A stretch of 64,000 nucleotides of DNA, taken from positions 62,001-126,000 of the forward strand of contig CAWDMB010000001.1 in assembly GCA_963803375.1 (NCBI GenBank), given 5' to 3'. Source of the DNA: JAOPZW01 sp963803375 (lineage in GTDB: Bacteria > Actinomycetota > Thermoleophilia > Solirubrobacterales > Solirubrobacteraceae). Positions 44,895-54,124 of this stretch are shown in pieces; positions within the stretch are counted from its first letter, which is position 1; each line of letters starts with the position of its first letter. Position numbers and translations under genes: made by a program. Below the pieces are notes generated by a model. It did no database searches. It was not told the DNA's origin and saw only the letters and a program-made list of their open reading frames with translations.

Positions 44895-44923
44895 GACGCA
44901 CAATATAGCAGCCAAATAACTTG

Positions 44924-44952
44924 TTGCGCACTAAGAATAGGGTCGCTATAGT
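44924..44952 (+). promoter_or_regulatory. Sigma70-type promoter of the MFS operon
   Basis: TTGCGC (44924-44929), 17-bp spacer, TATAGT (44947-44952), 38 nt before the MFS ATG. The region is AT-rich relative to flanks and also lies next to the TetR start, so a TetR operator should overlap it. Confidence 0.6.
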
Positions 44953-44989
44953 CTTGTCTCGTCATCATGAGCCATCGAAGGGAGACGTC

Positions 44990-46624
44990 ATGCGCCGGTT
45001 GACCCCCGAAAGGCGGCTGTCGGCGACGGCGGGCGACGGTGACCGCGCCGCCGCGATCGCCGTCCCGTTCGCGGCGATCGTGCTGGCGATGCTGCCGGGC
45101 GTGCTCGATCAGACGATCCTGGCCACGGCGCTGCCCACGATCGCCGCGGATCTCGGGCGCCTGAGCGACATCTCCTGGGTGGTCACGGCCTACGTGGTCG
45201 CCGCGGCGGCGACCACGCCGTTGTGGGGCAAACTCGGCGATCGCCATGGCCGCAAGCGCCTGCTCGAGCTCTCCTTGGCGCTGTTCCTGACTGCCTCCGC
45301 GCTTTGCGGCGCCGCGCAGGACATCACGCTGCTGGTTGTCGCCCGTGTCGGGCAGGGCATCGCCGCCGGTGGGCTGATGACGCTGGCGATGGCCGCGGTC
45401 GGCGATCTCGTGTCCCCGCGCGAGCGTGCGCGCTATCAGGGCTACATCGCCGCCACCTTCGCGGTCGCCACGGTGGCGGGGCCATTGGTCGGCGGCGTCC
45501 TCGTCGACCACGCGAGCTGGCGCTGGGCCTTCTACGTCAACCTGCCGCTCGGGCTTGCCGCTCTCGCCGGTCTGCGCCTGCGCCTGCCCGCATCGCCGAC
45601 GGAGCGCCCCGAGCGCGCGCTCGACACGCTCGGCGCCGGCCTGCTGGCGGCCGCGACGAGCGCCTTCATGTTCGCGTGCATCTGGGGCGGGTCGCGCTAC
45701 GCGTGGGACTCGCCGACGATCCTGTCGCTGCTGGTGGCCGCAGTGCTGCTCGGCGGCGCGCTCGCCGTGCGCGAGCGACGCATCGCCGACCCGATCGTGC
45801 CGCTGGATCTCCTGCGCACCCGCACCGTGGCGGTCGCCAGCGCGGCGCTGTTCCTGGCCACCGCCGCGCTGTTCGCCATCAACATCTTCGTGCCGCTGTT
45901 CCTGCAGACCACCACCGGCGCCACCCCGACGCAGGCGGGGCTGCTGCTGGTCCCGGCAATGCTCGGCATCACCCTGTCGACCAACCTGGCCGGCCGCGCG
46001 ATCGCTCGCACCGGCCGCTACAAGCGCTTCCCGATCGCCGGCCTCGCGCTCATGACGGCCGCGCTGGTTCTGCTCGCCGTGGTGGCTCGTGATCCGTCCC
46101 GCGTCACCACGGCCATCGGCCTTGGCGTCTTCGGCCTCGGCTTCGGCATGGTCGGCCAGGTGCTGATCGTCGCCGTCCAGAATGGCGTCGACCGCCGCCG
46201 GCTCGGCATCGCCATGGCCACCACCAGCTTCTTCCGCGGCCTCGGCGGCGCCGTCGGCGCCGCCACGCTCGGCGCCATCTTCGCCGCCCGCGCCGGCGAC
46301 ATCTCCACCACCACCGCCGGCACGGGCGGCGTCGGCGCCCTCGACCCCGCGTCCCGCAGCGAGGTCATCGACGCCGTGCAGACGGTGTTCATCGTCGCCG
46401 CGCCGATCGCCGCGCTCGCGCTCGGCCTCGTGCTGCTGCTGCGCGAGGTGCCCCTGCAGGGACCGGGCACGCCAGGTGCCACCGAGCGCCGGGCGCAGAC
46501 GGCGAGCGACGCGCACACATCACGGCTCGCGCCCGCCGACCTCCGCGCGCAGCGACGCCCCAGCGCGGCGGCGCCCGGGCGCCCCGGCGCGGCGGGCGTC
46601 GACCATGTCGGGGCTTCGCGATGA
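44990..46624 (+). CDS. MFS multidrug-type efflux transporter (MDR subfamily)
   Basis: 544-residue, 14-helix-type drug exporter. LPGVLDQTILATALPTIAAD at helix 1, motif A GKLGDRHGRKRLLELS, motif C-like AGPLVGGVLVDHASWRWAFY. A charged, Arg/Ala-rich cytosolic tail follows about residue 495. ATG at 44990 is preceded by AAGGGAGA. The stop overlaps the next gene (ATGA). Divergent TetR regulator upstream. Confidence 0.93.
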   Translation: MRRLTPERRLSATAGDGDRAAAIAVPFAAIVLAMLPGVLDQTILATALPTIAADLGRLSDISWVVTAYVVAAAATTPLWGKLGDRHGRKRLLELSLALFLTASALCGAAQDITLLVVARVGQGIAAGGLMTLAMAAVGDLVSPRERARYQGYIAATFAVATVAGPLVGGVLVDHASWRWAFYVNLPLGLAALAGLRLRLPASPTERPERALDTLGAGLLAAATSAFMFACIWGGSRYAWDSPTILSLLVAAVLLGGALAVRERRIADPIVPLDLLRTRTVAVASAALFLATAALFAINIFVPLFLQTTTGATPTQAGLLLVPAMLGITLSTNLAGRAIARTGRYKRFPIAGLALMTAALVLLAVVARDPSRVTTAIGLGVFGLGFGMVGQVLIVAVQNGVDRRRLGIAMATTSFFRGLGGAVGAATLGAIFAARAGDISTTTAGTGGVGALDPASRSEVIDAVQTVFIVAAPIAALALGLVLLLREVPLQGPGTPGATERRAQTASDAHTSRLAPADLRAQRRPSAAAPGRPGAAGVDHVGASR

Positions 46625-47349
46625 ATGTCGCTGCGCTTCTCCCCGCCGTCGTGCGCGGCCGCCCAGCCTGGCGACCGGCGCCATCGGCCCCGGCCGAACC
46701 GGGCGCCATCAGCGGTGCGATCGTGGGCGTCAGCTTCATCGCGGGCCTCGCCGGAGCGATGGCACGCTCCGAGCATCCATACCCGCGGCCGGGCTCCACC
46801 GGCGCCGAGATCCGGCGCTACTTCACGCAGCCCTCGCGCGCGCCGCGTATCAGCATCGCCGGGCAACTCATCTCCGCCGCATCGCTGGCGCGGTTCACCG
46901 CCTCCGTCGCCAAGCTCGCCGGCCGAGCGGGGGCGGGTTCTCGCACGCTGCAGGGCGCGGCCGTGACCGGCGGCGCCATCGCCACCGCGGGGCTCGCCGC
47001 GTCCGCGGTCACCGCCGCCGCCCTGACCACGGACCGCAGCCGGGACCCAGACCGCGCCGTCCACCTCGCCCGGCGCGCATTCCTGGCCGGTGGCCCGATC
47101 CACGGGGTCGGCTTCGGGCTGCTCATCGGCGCGCTCGGCCTCGCCGGGCTGCGCACACGCGCACTGCCCCGACCGGTCGCGCTCATCGCCCTGGCCTCGG
47201 TCCCGCCAAACCTGCTCGGACCGCTCTACCTGCTCGCCGAGCCCGCCGGCTGGTTCATCCCTGCCGGCCGCTTTCCCGGCCTGATCGTCGCCGGCATCGC
47301 CGGAACGCGCCTCAGCCGGTCCGCCCAGACCGGACGGCCCGTGCATTGA
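46621..47349 (+). CDS. Hypothetical membrane protein coupled to the MFS exporter
   Basis: 242 residues with about five hydrophobic segments: AISGAIVGVSFIAGLAGAMA, the segment at about 75-90, GGAIATAGLAASAVTAAALT, GVGFGLLIGALGLAGLR and PVALIALASVPPNLLGPLYL. I do not recognise the family. The ATG overlaps the MFS stop (ATGA), so it is co-translated and possibly functionally linked to export. Confidence 0.75.
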   Translation: MNVAALLPAVVRGRPAWRPAPSAPAEPGAISGAIVGVSFIAGLAGAMARSEHPYPRPGSTGAEIRRYFTQPSRAPRISIAGQLISAASLARFTASVAKLAGRAGAGSRTLQGAAVTGGAIATAGLAASAVTAAALTTDRSRDPDRAVHLARRAFLAGGPIHGVGFGLLIGALGLAGLRTRALPRPVALIALASVPPNLLGPLYLLAEPAGWFIPAGRFPGLIVAGIAGTRLSRSAQTGRPVH

Positions 47350-47388
47350 CCAACGCCACCCCGAACGAACCAACGCCACCCCGAACGA
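47349..47388 (+). repeat. Perfect 20-bp tandem duplication
   Basis: ACCAACGCCACCCCGAACGA occurs twice head to tail, starting on the last base of the preceding stop codon. Recent slippage or a short duplication in a non-coding spacer. Confidence 0.9.
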
Positions 47389-47413
47389 CCGCCCAGCTTG
47401 AAGGGAGCCCCAG

Positions 47414-47880
47414 ATGACCACTGAATCACGAACCGCTCACGTCCTCTTGCGAAGCGAGCGGACGGCCGCGCGGGGATCCGTCGGGCTCGCGCCGAGTTCC
47501 GCGTCCCCAACGTCTGGGGTCTCGCCTCGAACAAGCGCCGCTTCCAGCCTCGACGGCTGGCTCGAGGTCGATGACGACCATCAATCGCGCATGGAGCTGA
47601 CCCTGGACGGCCGCCAGCCTCGGCACGGGCAACCGCAAGCGCGACCGGCACCTGCGCTCGGCTGCCTTCTTCGACGTACAGCGCCACCCGAGGTGCGCTT
47701 CCGCTCGAGGAGCGTGATCGACCGTGGTGGCGGCCGTCTTCAGGTCGAGGCGAGCTCGAGGCGGCGGGAGGGCGCGCCCGCTTGCGGGTCGAGGTGACCC
47801 TCGAGCGCGCCGACGGCCGGCTCGATCTCGACGCTGCGGCGACCGTCGACCCCGCGTCGCAAGAAATGGCAGGCCCGACG
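47414..47880 (+). pseudogene. YceI-family lipid-binding protein, multiply frameshifted
   Basis: Fragments of a YceI-like protein are spread over three frames. In order: EFRVPNVWGLASNKRRFQ at about 47494, LDGWLEVDDDHQSRMELTLD at about 47549, ASLGTGNRKRDRHLRSAAFF at about 47613, EVRFRSRSVIDRGGGRLQVE at about 47690, and GELEAAGGRARLRVEVTLE at about 47749. Successive pieces lie in frames 1, 2, 0, 2 and 1 (start position mod 3), so at least four shifts separate them. A ribosome-binding-like AAGGGAG precedes an ATG at 47414. The intact family binds isoprenoids or lipids. This copy is dead unless the assembly is wrong here. Confidence 0.75.
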
Positions 47881-47941
47881 CGCCCGTCTCGGCCGCGTCG
47901 GTTGACTACCGACGCACGCCAACCCGAAAGGCTCGACTGCG

Positions 47942-48712
47942 ATGTCACGACAACTCATGATTCCTGCCGCAGACACGCGGCTCTACACCGTCGACGCCCG
48001 GGGCGGCACGCCTGCCCTGCTCTTCCTCAGCGGCGGTTTCGGCACCGTGCAGAACTGGAGCCGCGTCATCCGTCATCTCGACGGGAGGTACCGCACGGTG
48101 CGGTTCGACGCGCGGGCGCGCGGGAAGTCGGGCAGATCGGCCGACTACTCCGTACAGGCGGCCGTCGACGACATCGGACGGGTCATCGACGCCACCGGTA
48201 TCGAACGCCCGATCCTCGTCGGGTGGTCTCACGGCGCCACGATCGCGGTGCGATACGCGGCTCAGCACTCCCGGCGGGTCGGCGGAATCGTGCTCATCGA
48301 CGGTGCTTACCCGATCGCCATGTTCGACGAGGCCGGAGAGCAGAAGGTCCGCACCCAGTTCCGTCGGTTGGGGTGGATCATGCGCATCCTCGCAGCGCTC
48401 GGCCGCTCGGCCCGGATGTCTCCCGCCGAGTCCGCGGACGTCGTGATCGAGATGGACGCCGTCAACGGCGAACTCGGACCCGACTTCGCGGCGCTGGAAT
48501 GCCCGACCGTGTTCGTGGTTGGCACCGGAGCCCACTCGGGCGCCACCGAGGACGAGATGCGCACGGTGCGCGCTGCTGCCGCCGACGCCGAGGAGAGCAA
48601 CAAGCGCGTGTCCGTATTCGCAACGACGCCCCACAAGCACACGCAGATCCTCAACAAGGCCCCCGACACCGTGGTCGCCGCGATCGAGGACGTCATCCAC
48701 GAGTCTTCCTGA
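47942..48712 (+). CDS. Alpha/beta-fold hydrolase
   Basis: 256-residue hydrolase. Oxyanion/strand region LLFLSGGFGTVQNWSRVI, nucleophile Ser in LVGWSHGATIAVRYA, acidic residue probably near VVIEMDAVNGE, and His residues in TPHKHTQIL as candidates for the catalytic His. DGRYRTVRFDARARGKSGRS is typical of the fold. It lies in the accessory region after the YceI pseudogene, 8 nt before a methyltransferase gene. Substrate unknown. Confidence 0.87.
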   Translation: MSRQLMIPAADTRLYTVDARGGTPALLFLSGGFGTVQNWSRVIRHLDGRYRTVRFDARARGKSGRSADYSVQAAVDDIGRVIDATGIERPILVGWSHGATIAVRYAAQHSRRVGGIVLIDGAYPIAMFDEAGEQKVRTQFRRLGWIMRILAALGRSARMSPAESADVVIEMDAVNGELGPDFAALECPTVFVVGTGAHSGATEDEMRTVRAAAADAEESNKRVSVFATTPHKHTQILNKAPDTVVAAIEDVIHESS

Positions 48713-48720
48713 GTAGCGGC

Positions 48721-49428
48721 ATGCCTGACGAACACCCGGCCCCGGTTCGGCTCGACTACGACGAGGATCCCGAGCGGTTCCGCGTCGCGCGATCGGTCCA
48801 GCGGGACCATGGTCTCGCCGTCGACGTGCACGAACGTGTCGCCGGCCGGCTGGTCGCCGAATGCCTGACGCCTGTGCTCGATGTCGGCTGCGGCGAGGGC
48901 GAGCTCGCGCGCCACTTGTCAGCCGGCGCCTGGGTCGGGCTCGACAGCTCGCCCGCGATGCTTGCGCGAGCGCCCCGACCAACGGTGATCGGTGACGCAA
49001 CGGCGCTCCCCTTCGCCGACGCCTCGTTCGGCTCGGTGGCCTTGCTGTACGTCCTCTACCACCTCCCCGAGCCCGCCGACGCCCTCGCCGAGGCGCATCG
49101 CGTGCTGCGTCCCGGCGGTCTGGTCGTCGCAGCCGCCCCCAGCCGCTTCGACTCCCCTGAGCTCGCGCACGTCCTGCCCGCGATCGAGCTGACCTTCGAC
49201 GCCGAGCTGGCCGGCGGGTTGCTCGGTGAGCACTTCGCCGACGTGGAGCTCGAGCGCTGGGACGCACCGCTCCTGATACTTCCAACCCGCGTAGCCGTCC
49301 GGGACTACCTGATCGGCAAGGGCGTCGAGCAGCAGACCGCGCGAACTGCCGCGGCCGCCACGAAGGTCCCCCTGACGGTGACCAAGCGCGGGACGGTCGC
49401 GTTCGCCCGCAAGCAAGGATCACGCTGA
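48721..49428 (+). CDS. Class I SAM-dependent methyltransferase
   Basis: 235 residues of the UbiE/Methyltransf_11 type. SAM motif I VLDVGCGEGELARHL, motif II-like WVGLDSSPAML, then GDATALPFADASFGSVALLY and the post-motif HRVLRPGGLVVAAAPS. Substrate cannot be inferred. ATG at 48721 immediately follows the hydrolase gene, so they are probably co-transcribed. Confidence 0.9.
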   Translation: MPDEHPAPVRLDYDEDPERFRVARSVQRDHGLAVDVHERVAGRLVAECLTPVLDVGCGEGELARHLSAGAWVGLDSSPAMLARAPRPTVIGDATALPFADASFGSVALLYVLYHLPEPADALAEAHRVLRPGGLVVAAAPSRFDSPELAHVLPAIELTFDAELAGGLLGEHFADVELERWDAPLLILPTRVAVRDYLIGKGVEQQTARTAAAATKVPLTVTKRGTVAFARKQGSR

Positions 49429-49727
49429 TGGGCTCCGCCTCGGATCGCGGGCAGAGGGGTCGGTTACGAACGTAACGTCGTGCCGCCCCGCATCTCCAGC
49501 GGCTCGCGTTTGGGCGCCGCAAGCTTCTCGACATCTGGATCAGCTTCGGGCCGGCTGATCCGCTCACGGTCGAGACAGGAGCGCGTCGTCGTCGAGGACG
49601 CGGACCCCGGGCGCCGCGGCGAGCACCCTCCTGCAGGAGTCGACGGTGTCGCGTCGATCGCGACGTGCGCCGGCGCGATGACCCCGGTGCCCGGCATCGA
49701 TCCTCTCGGTCTCGTACGCTCGGGCCC
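49429..49727. other. 299-nt gap, no intact gene
   Basis: No frame with sustained coding character. A minus-strand reading ending in VLAAAPGVRVLDDDALLSRP at about 49572 looks like the tail of a protein without its body, perhaps a remnant marking the end of the accessory stretch. No hairpin of note. Confidence 0.35.
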
Positions 49728-50378
49728 GTGGACTACACGATCCACCGCTCGGCCCGCGCCCGGCGCGTGCGCGTGTCCGTCGGCACGCACGACGGCGTCC
49801 GGGTGACGCTTCCGGCGCGCGCGCCCGAGCGCGAGGCTGCGGCCGCCGTCGCCGAGCTGCGCCCGTGGATCGAGCGGCGCCTCGCCGAGGCCGTGGCGGT
49901 CCGCGAGCGCCTCGCCGTGCCCGCCGGGCACGTTCCCTACCTCGGCGGCCTGCTCGCCCTGCGCCCCGAGCCCGGCCGCTCGCGCGCGCACCGCCGCGGC
50001 GACGTGCTCCTCGTCCCGGCCGGCGCCGCGGGCCGCCCGGCCGTCGAACGCTTCTTCCGCCGCGCGGCGCGCGCGGAGATCGCCCCTCGCGTCCGAGACG
50101 CGTGCCGGGCGCTCGGCCGCGAGGCGACCGCGCTGACGATCCGCGGCCAGCGCACGCGCTGGGGCTCGTGCTCGGCCGCGGGCGCGCTGAGCTTCAACTG
50201 GCGGCTGCTCCTCGGCCCGCCGGAGGTCCTCGACTACGTGGTCTGGCACGAGGCGTCCCACCTCGTCCACCTCGACCACGGCGCGCGCTTCTGGGCTCTG
50301 CTGGCCGAGCACCGCCCCGGCTACCGCGAGCCGCAGTGTTGGCTGCGCGCGCATGGCGGCGCGCTCGTGCTCCCCTAG
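49728..50378 (+). CDS. YgjP-like metallopeptidase-fold protein (DUF45)
   Basis: 216 residues. The zinc metallopeptidase motif HExxH is in VVWHEASHLVHLDHGARFWA with a third His in LDHGARF. The family feature RGQRTRWGSCSAAGALSFNW precedes it. The N-terminus (DYTIHRSARARRVRVSV) is basic. Function in bacteria is unclear and no signal peptide is present. GTG at 49728. Confidence 0.88.
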   Translation: MDYTIHRSARARRVRVSVGTHDGVRVTLPARAPEREAAAAVAELRPWIERRLAEAVAVRERLAVPAGHVPYLGGLLALRPEPGRSRAHRRGDVLLVPAGAAGRPAVERFFRRAARAEIAPRVRDACRALGREATALTIRGQRTRWGSCSAAGALSFNWRLLLGPPEVLDYVVWHEASHLVHLDHGARFWALLAEHRPGYREPQCWLRAHGGALVLP

Positions 50379-50717
50379 CTAGGGGCCGAGCGCGCGGCGC
50401 AGCGCGTCGTACGCGGTCTCGCCCGGCTCGCGCTCGACGAGGCGGCGGCGGAGGCGACCCGTGAACGCCTCCGTCGAGCCGTCGCCGCGCAGGTCGACGC
50501 CGCCGCGCAGGCCGCCGGGCCCGGCGATCTCCGCGCGCACGGCGACCTGCGCGACCGGGGCCAGCTCGCGCGCGAGCGCGCGCTCGGTGATGCGCCGCTC
50601 GCCCGCGGCGAGCGCGTCGACCGCGGCCTCGAGCGCGTCGAGCGCCTCCGGCAACGCGCCGAAGCGCCGGCGCTCGGTGGCGCCGCGGCGGCGCACGGTC
50701 AGCGTGTACGCCGCCAT
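50379..50717 (-). CDS. Hypothetical protein (112 aa)
   Basis: Soluble mixed alpha/beta protein: a basic N-terminal strand (YTLTVRRRGATERRRFGAL), a long helix (EALDALEAAVDALAAGERRI) and strand pairs ending in VDLRGDGSTEAFTGRLRRRL. No recognised domain. Its stop abuts that of the convergent YgjP gene around a CTAGCTAG sequence. Codon usage supports a real gene. Confidence 0.65.
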   Translation of the reverse strand: MAAYTLTVRRRGATERRRFGALPEALDALEAAVDALAAGERRITERALARELAPVAQVAVRAEIAGPGGLRGGVDLRGDGSTEAFTGRLRRRLVEREPGETAYDALRRALGP

Positions 50718-50766
50718 CGCAGGCGCGGCGGGATGTCGGGGGCCGGCACGGCGAGGACGGCGATCA

Positions 50767-51062
50767 TCAGTACGAGGGCCACTCGCATGCGATCCCGCGC
50801 CAGAGGTCGTCGAACGCGTCGCTCATCTCCGCGGAGTTCGCGGCAGCGGCGGGCGTCCCTCCGTGGCCGAACCGCGGCCCCCTCAGCCCCGAGCGCCCAG
50901 ATCCCAGGGCATGGAGCGTGACGTCCTCGTCCGCGAGGTCGATGAGGTGCAGAGCCGCCCGGTGTCACCCGCTACGTCGTGCGCGACGGCGACGCGGCCG
51001 GGAAGCTCGAGCCCTTCCGCGAGGGCGGCGCGGAGATCGACGACCAGGCCGAGAGCCCGTAG
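50767..51062. pseudogene. Degraded or frameshifted coding remnants on both strands
   Basis: On the minus strand an open frame from about 50961 to a TGA at 50767 reads HRAALHLIDLADEDVTLHAL and ends in DAFDDLWRGIACEWPSY, but has no usable start. On the plus strand an ATG at 50911 (MERDVLVREVDEVQSRP) continues only after a one-base shift as VTRYVVRDGDAAGKLEPFRE to a TAG at 51060. Both have GC-ending codons. I cannot decide which was the real gene; probably neither is intact. Confidence 0.35.
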
Positions 51063-51430
51063 GTGAGCGTCATCCGCGCGCCGGCGTCGTCGTGGGCGAA
51101 GACCGCGTCGCCGTGCAGGCCCGCGAGATCGCCGGTGCCCGAGCCGGGCACCACGTGCCCGAAGGCGCGCTCGCCCGTTGCGCCGCTCACCCCGCCGTGC
51201 TGGATCACGAAGCTGCCCGCGCGACCGTCGAGCACGCCCTCGACGCGCTCGGAGGCGACGTAGCCGGCCCCGCCGTCGTTCTGCACGGCGAGCAGCTCGG
51301 CGACGCTCGTCGCCTCCAGCGGACCGCCGAAGCGCTTGCGCACGATGGCGATGCTGTGGGCCTCGACGAGGGCGGGCCGCTCGTCGTATCCGGTGATCTC
51401 GAAGCTGGCGGTGACGGTCCGCTCGGTCAT
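50972..51430 (-). CDS. DUF3224 domain protein
   Basis: 152-residue protein resembling DUF3224 (allene-oxide-cyclase-like barrel). TVTASFEITGYDERPALVEA at the N-terminus, YVASERVEGVLDGRAGSFVI, and the C-terminal TGDLAGLHGDAVFAHDDAGA before MTLTYGL. The family normally ends about there; the last about 26 residues here look like read-through into a decayed region, so the native stop may be lost. ATG at 51430 chosen from the family start. Confidence 0.75.
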   Translation of the reverse strand: MTERTVTASFEITGYDERPALVEAHSIAIVRKRFGGPLEATSVAELLAVQNDGGAGYVASERVEGVLDGRAGSFVIQHGGVSGATGERAFGHVVPGSGTGDLAGLHGDAVFAHDDAGARMTLTYGLSAWSSISAPPSRKGSSFPAASPSRTT

Positions 51431-51532
51431 GAGCGCGACGATGCGCGTCAGGCGTTCGTGCCGGCTCCTGCGTGCCGACGGCAGCGCGGCGAGGCGCATC
51501 GCCCGCGCATCCAGGGTGCCGGCGCCGATCAT

Positions 51533-51682
51533 CTAGACCGCCAGGGCCGCGGTCAGCTCGCAGACGCGGCCCTCGAGCGCGGTCGGCGAGAGGTGCGTGA
51601 GTCCGGCTGAGAGCAGCTCGGCGTCGCTCGGCCGGATCGGCCGGACGATGACGCGGGTGCCGTCTCGCAGGTGCTCGAACAC
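51533..51682 (-). pseudogene. N-terminal fragment of a GNAT-like acetyltransferase
   Basis: 49 codons from a GTG at 51682. HLRDGTRVIVRPIRPSDAEL matches the N-terminal strand and helix of GNAT proteins, then LSAGLTHLSPTALEGRVC, but the acetyl-CoA-binding core is absent and the frame stops. Likely a truncated relic. Confidence 0.55.
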
Positions 51683-51709
51683 ACTCCGAGGGTAGGCGCG
51701 CGGTGCGCC

Positions 51710-51737
51710 CGCGAGTGTGCCGGGCGGCACACTCGCG
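51710..51737. terminator. Hairpin terminator after gltA
   Basis: Perfect 12-bp inverted repeat CGCGAGTGTGCC / GGCACACTCGCG with a 4-nt loop, 10 nt past the gltA stop. No T-run. It shares the AGTGTGCC core with the hairpin at 29659. Confidence 0.78.
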
Positions 51738-51746
51738 CCGGGCCGC

Positions 51747-53081
<1,335 letters not shown>

Positions 53082-53124
53082 CGTTCTCCTCTGCTCCGTA
53101 TGTGCAGCGCATGTTAGGGCGTGC

Positions 53125-53553
53125 GTGACCTCGGCCGGGTTCGAGGGCTTCGTCGCGCTCGCCCAGGCCGTGGTCGAGCGCGAGGCCGCCGCCCACGCCG
53201 AGGACCGCTGGTGGATCCTCGAGCCGCTCGTGGTGCTCGAGGGCGCCGCCGTGGGGGCCGCGCCGCTCGAGCGCCTTCCGGCGGCGCAGCGGGCGCTGCT
53301 GGCCGGCGACGTCGGGGCGCTGCCCGAGGTGACCGGAGCGCGCCGAGTGGCCCTCGCCCTCCACGTCGACCTCGCCGAGGGCGACGACGTGCACGCGGCG
53401 ATCCTCCTCGTGATCGTCACCCCGCTGCTGCGTGCCGTCCGCGCGGCGCGCGTGGAGCGCACGGAGCTCGGCACGCCGCGGCTCGGGCCGTGGGCGCCGA
53501 GTGGCCTCGCCGACGACGAGATCGCCGCGGCGCTGCGGCGGCTCGCGGGCTGA
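53125..53553 (+). CDS. Hypothetical protein (142 aa)
   Basis: Soluble, mostly helical protein of unknown family: FEGFVALAQAVVEREAAAHA, then RWWILEPLVVLEGAAVG, a beta/helix core (RRVALALHVDLAEGDDVHAA), and a C-terminal GLADDEIAAALRRLAG. Divergent from gltA. Its GTG start lies 44 nt from the gltA start. Coding character is good, but I assign no function. Confidence 0.65.
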   Translation: MTSAGFEGFVALAQAVVEREAAAHAEDRWWILEPLVVLEGAAVGAAPLERLPAAQRALLAGDVGALPEVTGARRVALALHVDLAEGDDVHAAILLVIVTPLLRAVRAARVERTELGTPRLGPWAPSGLADDEIAAALRRLAG

Positions 53554-53562
53554 GGCTCGCGC

Positions 53563-53895
53563 TCAGCGCCGCCGACGGCGCCAGAGGCGCCCGAGCCGGC
53601 CGCGCACGTTGGCCTGGAACTCCGCGCCGCCCTTGGGGTCGCGCACGGGCAGCTGCGCGGCGGCGGCGGCGTCGATCGTCAGCGTCACCCGCCGCTCGGC
53701 GATCCGGGCGACCTCTGGCGCGTCGACGAACCGCGGGCCGCGCGCGGTGTCGACGACGACGCCGTCGAAGATGTGCTCGCGCTCGTTCTCGAGCACATCG
53801 CGGACCCGGCCGAGCTCCGTGCCGTCGGCGGTCCAGACCGGCGTCCCGCGCCGGAGGACCTTGTAGGAGACCGCGTGGCCGTCGTCGGTGCTCAA
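53563..53895 (-). CDS. PRC-barrel-like protein
   Basis: 110 residues. The N-terminal PRC-barrel-type beta domain is LRRGTPVWTADGTELGRVRD followed by EHIFDGVVVDTARGPRFVDAPEV, typical of small stress or photosynthetic-reaction-centre-like barrel proteins. The C-terminus is strongly basic (NVRGRLGRLWRRRRR). It starts with TTG at 53895, overlapping the stop of the upstream small membrane-protein gene. Confidence 0.75.
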   Translation of the reverse strand: MSTDDGHAVSYKVLRRGTPVWTADGTELGRVRDVLENEREHIFDGVVVDTARGPRFVDAPEVARIAERRVTLTIDAAAAAQLPVRDPKGGAEFQANVRGRLGRLWRRRRR

Positions 53896-54113
53896 GCCGT
53901 GATGACCGCGGTGGCCACGGCCGCGAGAACGATGACCGCGGTGAGGCCGATGACGCCGCGCTCCGCGACGGCCGTCCCGGGGAACTCCGGCCGGCTCAAG
54001 CCGATCGCGGCGAGGACGACCGCCCAGCCGGCGAGCAGCCCGCCGGCGAGGTAGAACGCGGTCTTGGAGGGCTCGGCCTCCTCGGCGGCCAGGACGAGCA
54101 GCGCGCGGACCAT
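53892..54113 (-). CDS. Small membrane protein (73 aa)
   Basis: Two hydrophobic helices (AFYLAGGLLAGWAVVLAAIG and GVIGLTAVIVLAAVATAVIT) joined by a loop SRPEFPGTAVAERG. The N-terminal segment MVRALLVLAAEEAEPSK is amphipathic. Conserved-looking actinobacterial small protein without assigned function. Its stop overlaps the TTG of the PRC-barrel gene, and it follows dcd by 11 nt, so all are probably in one transcript. Confidence 0.7.
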   Translation of the reverse strand: MVRALLVLAAEEAEPSKTAFYLAGGLLAGWAVVLAAIGLSRPEFPGTAVAERGVIGLTAVIVLAAVATAVITA

Positions 54114-54124
54114 GGCGATGAACG

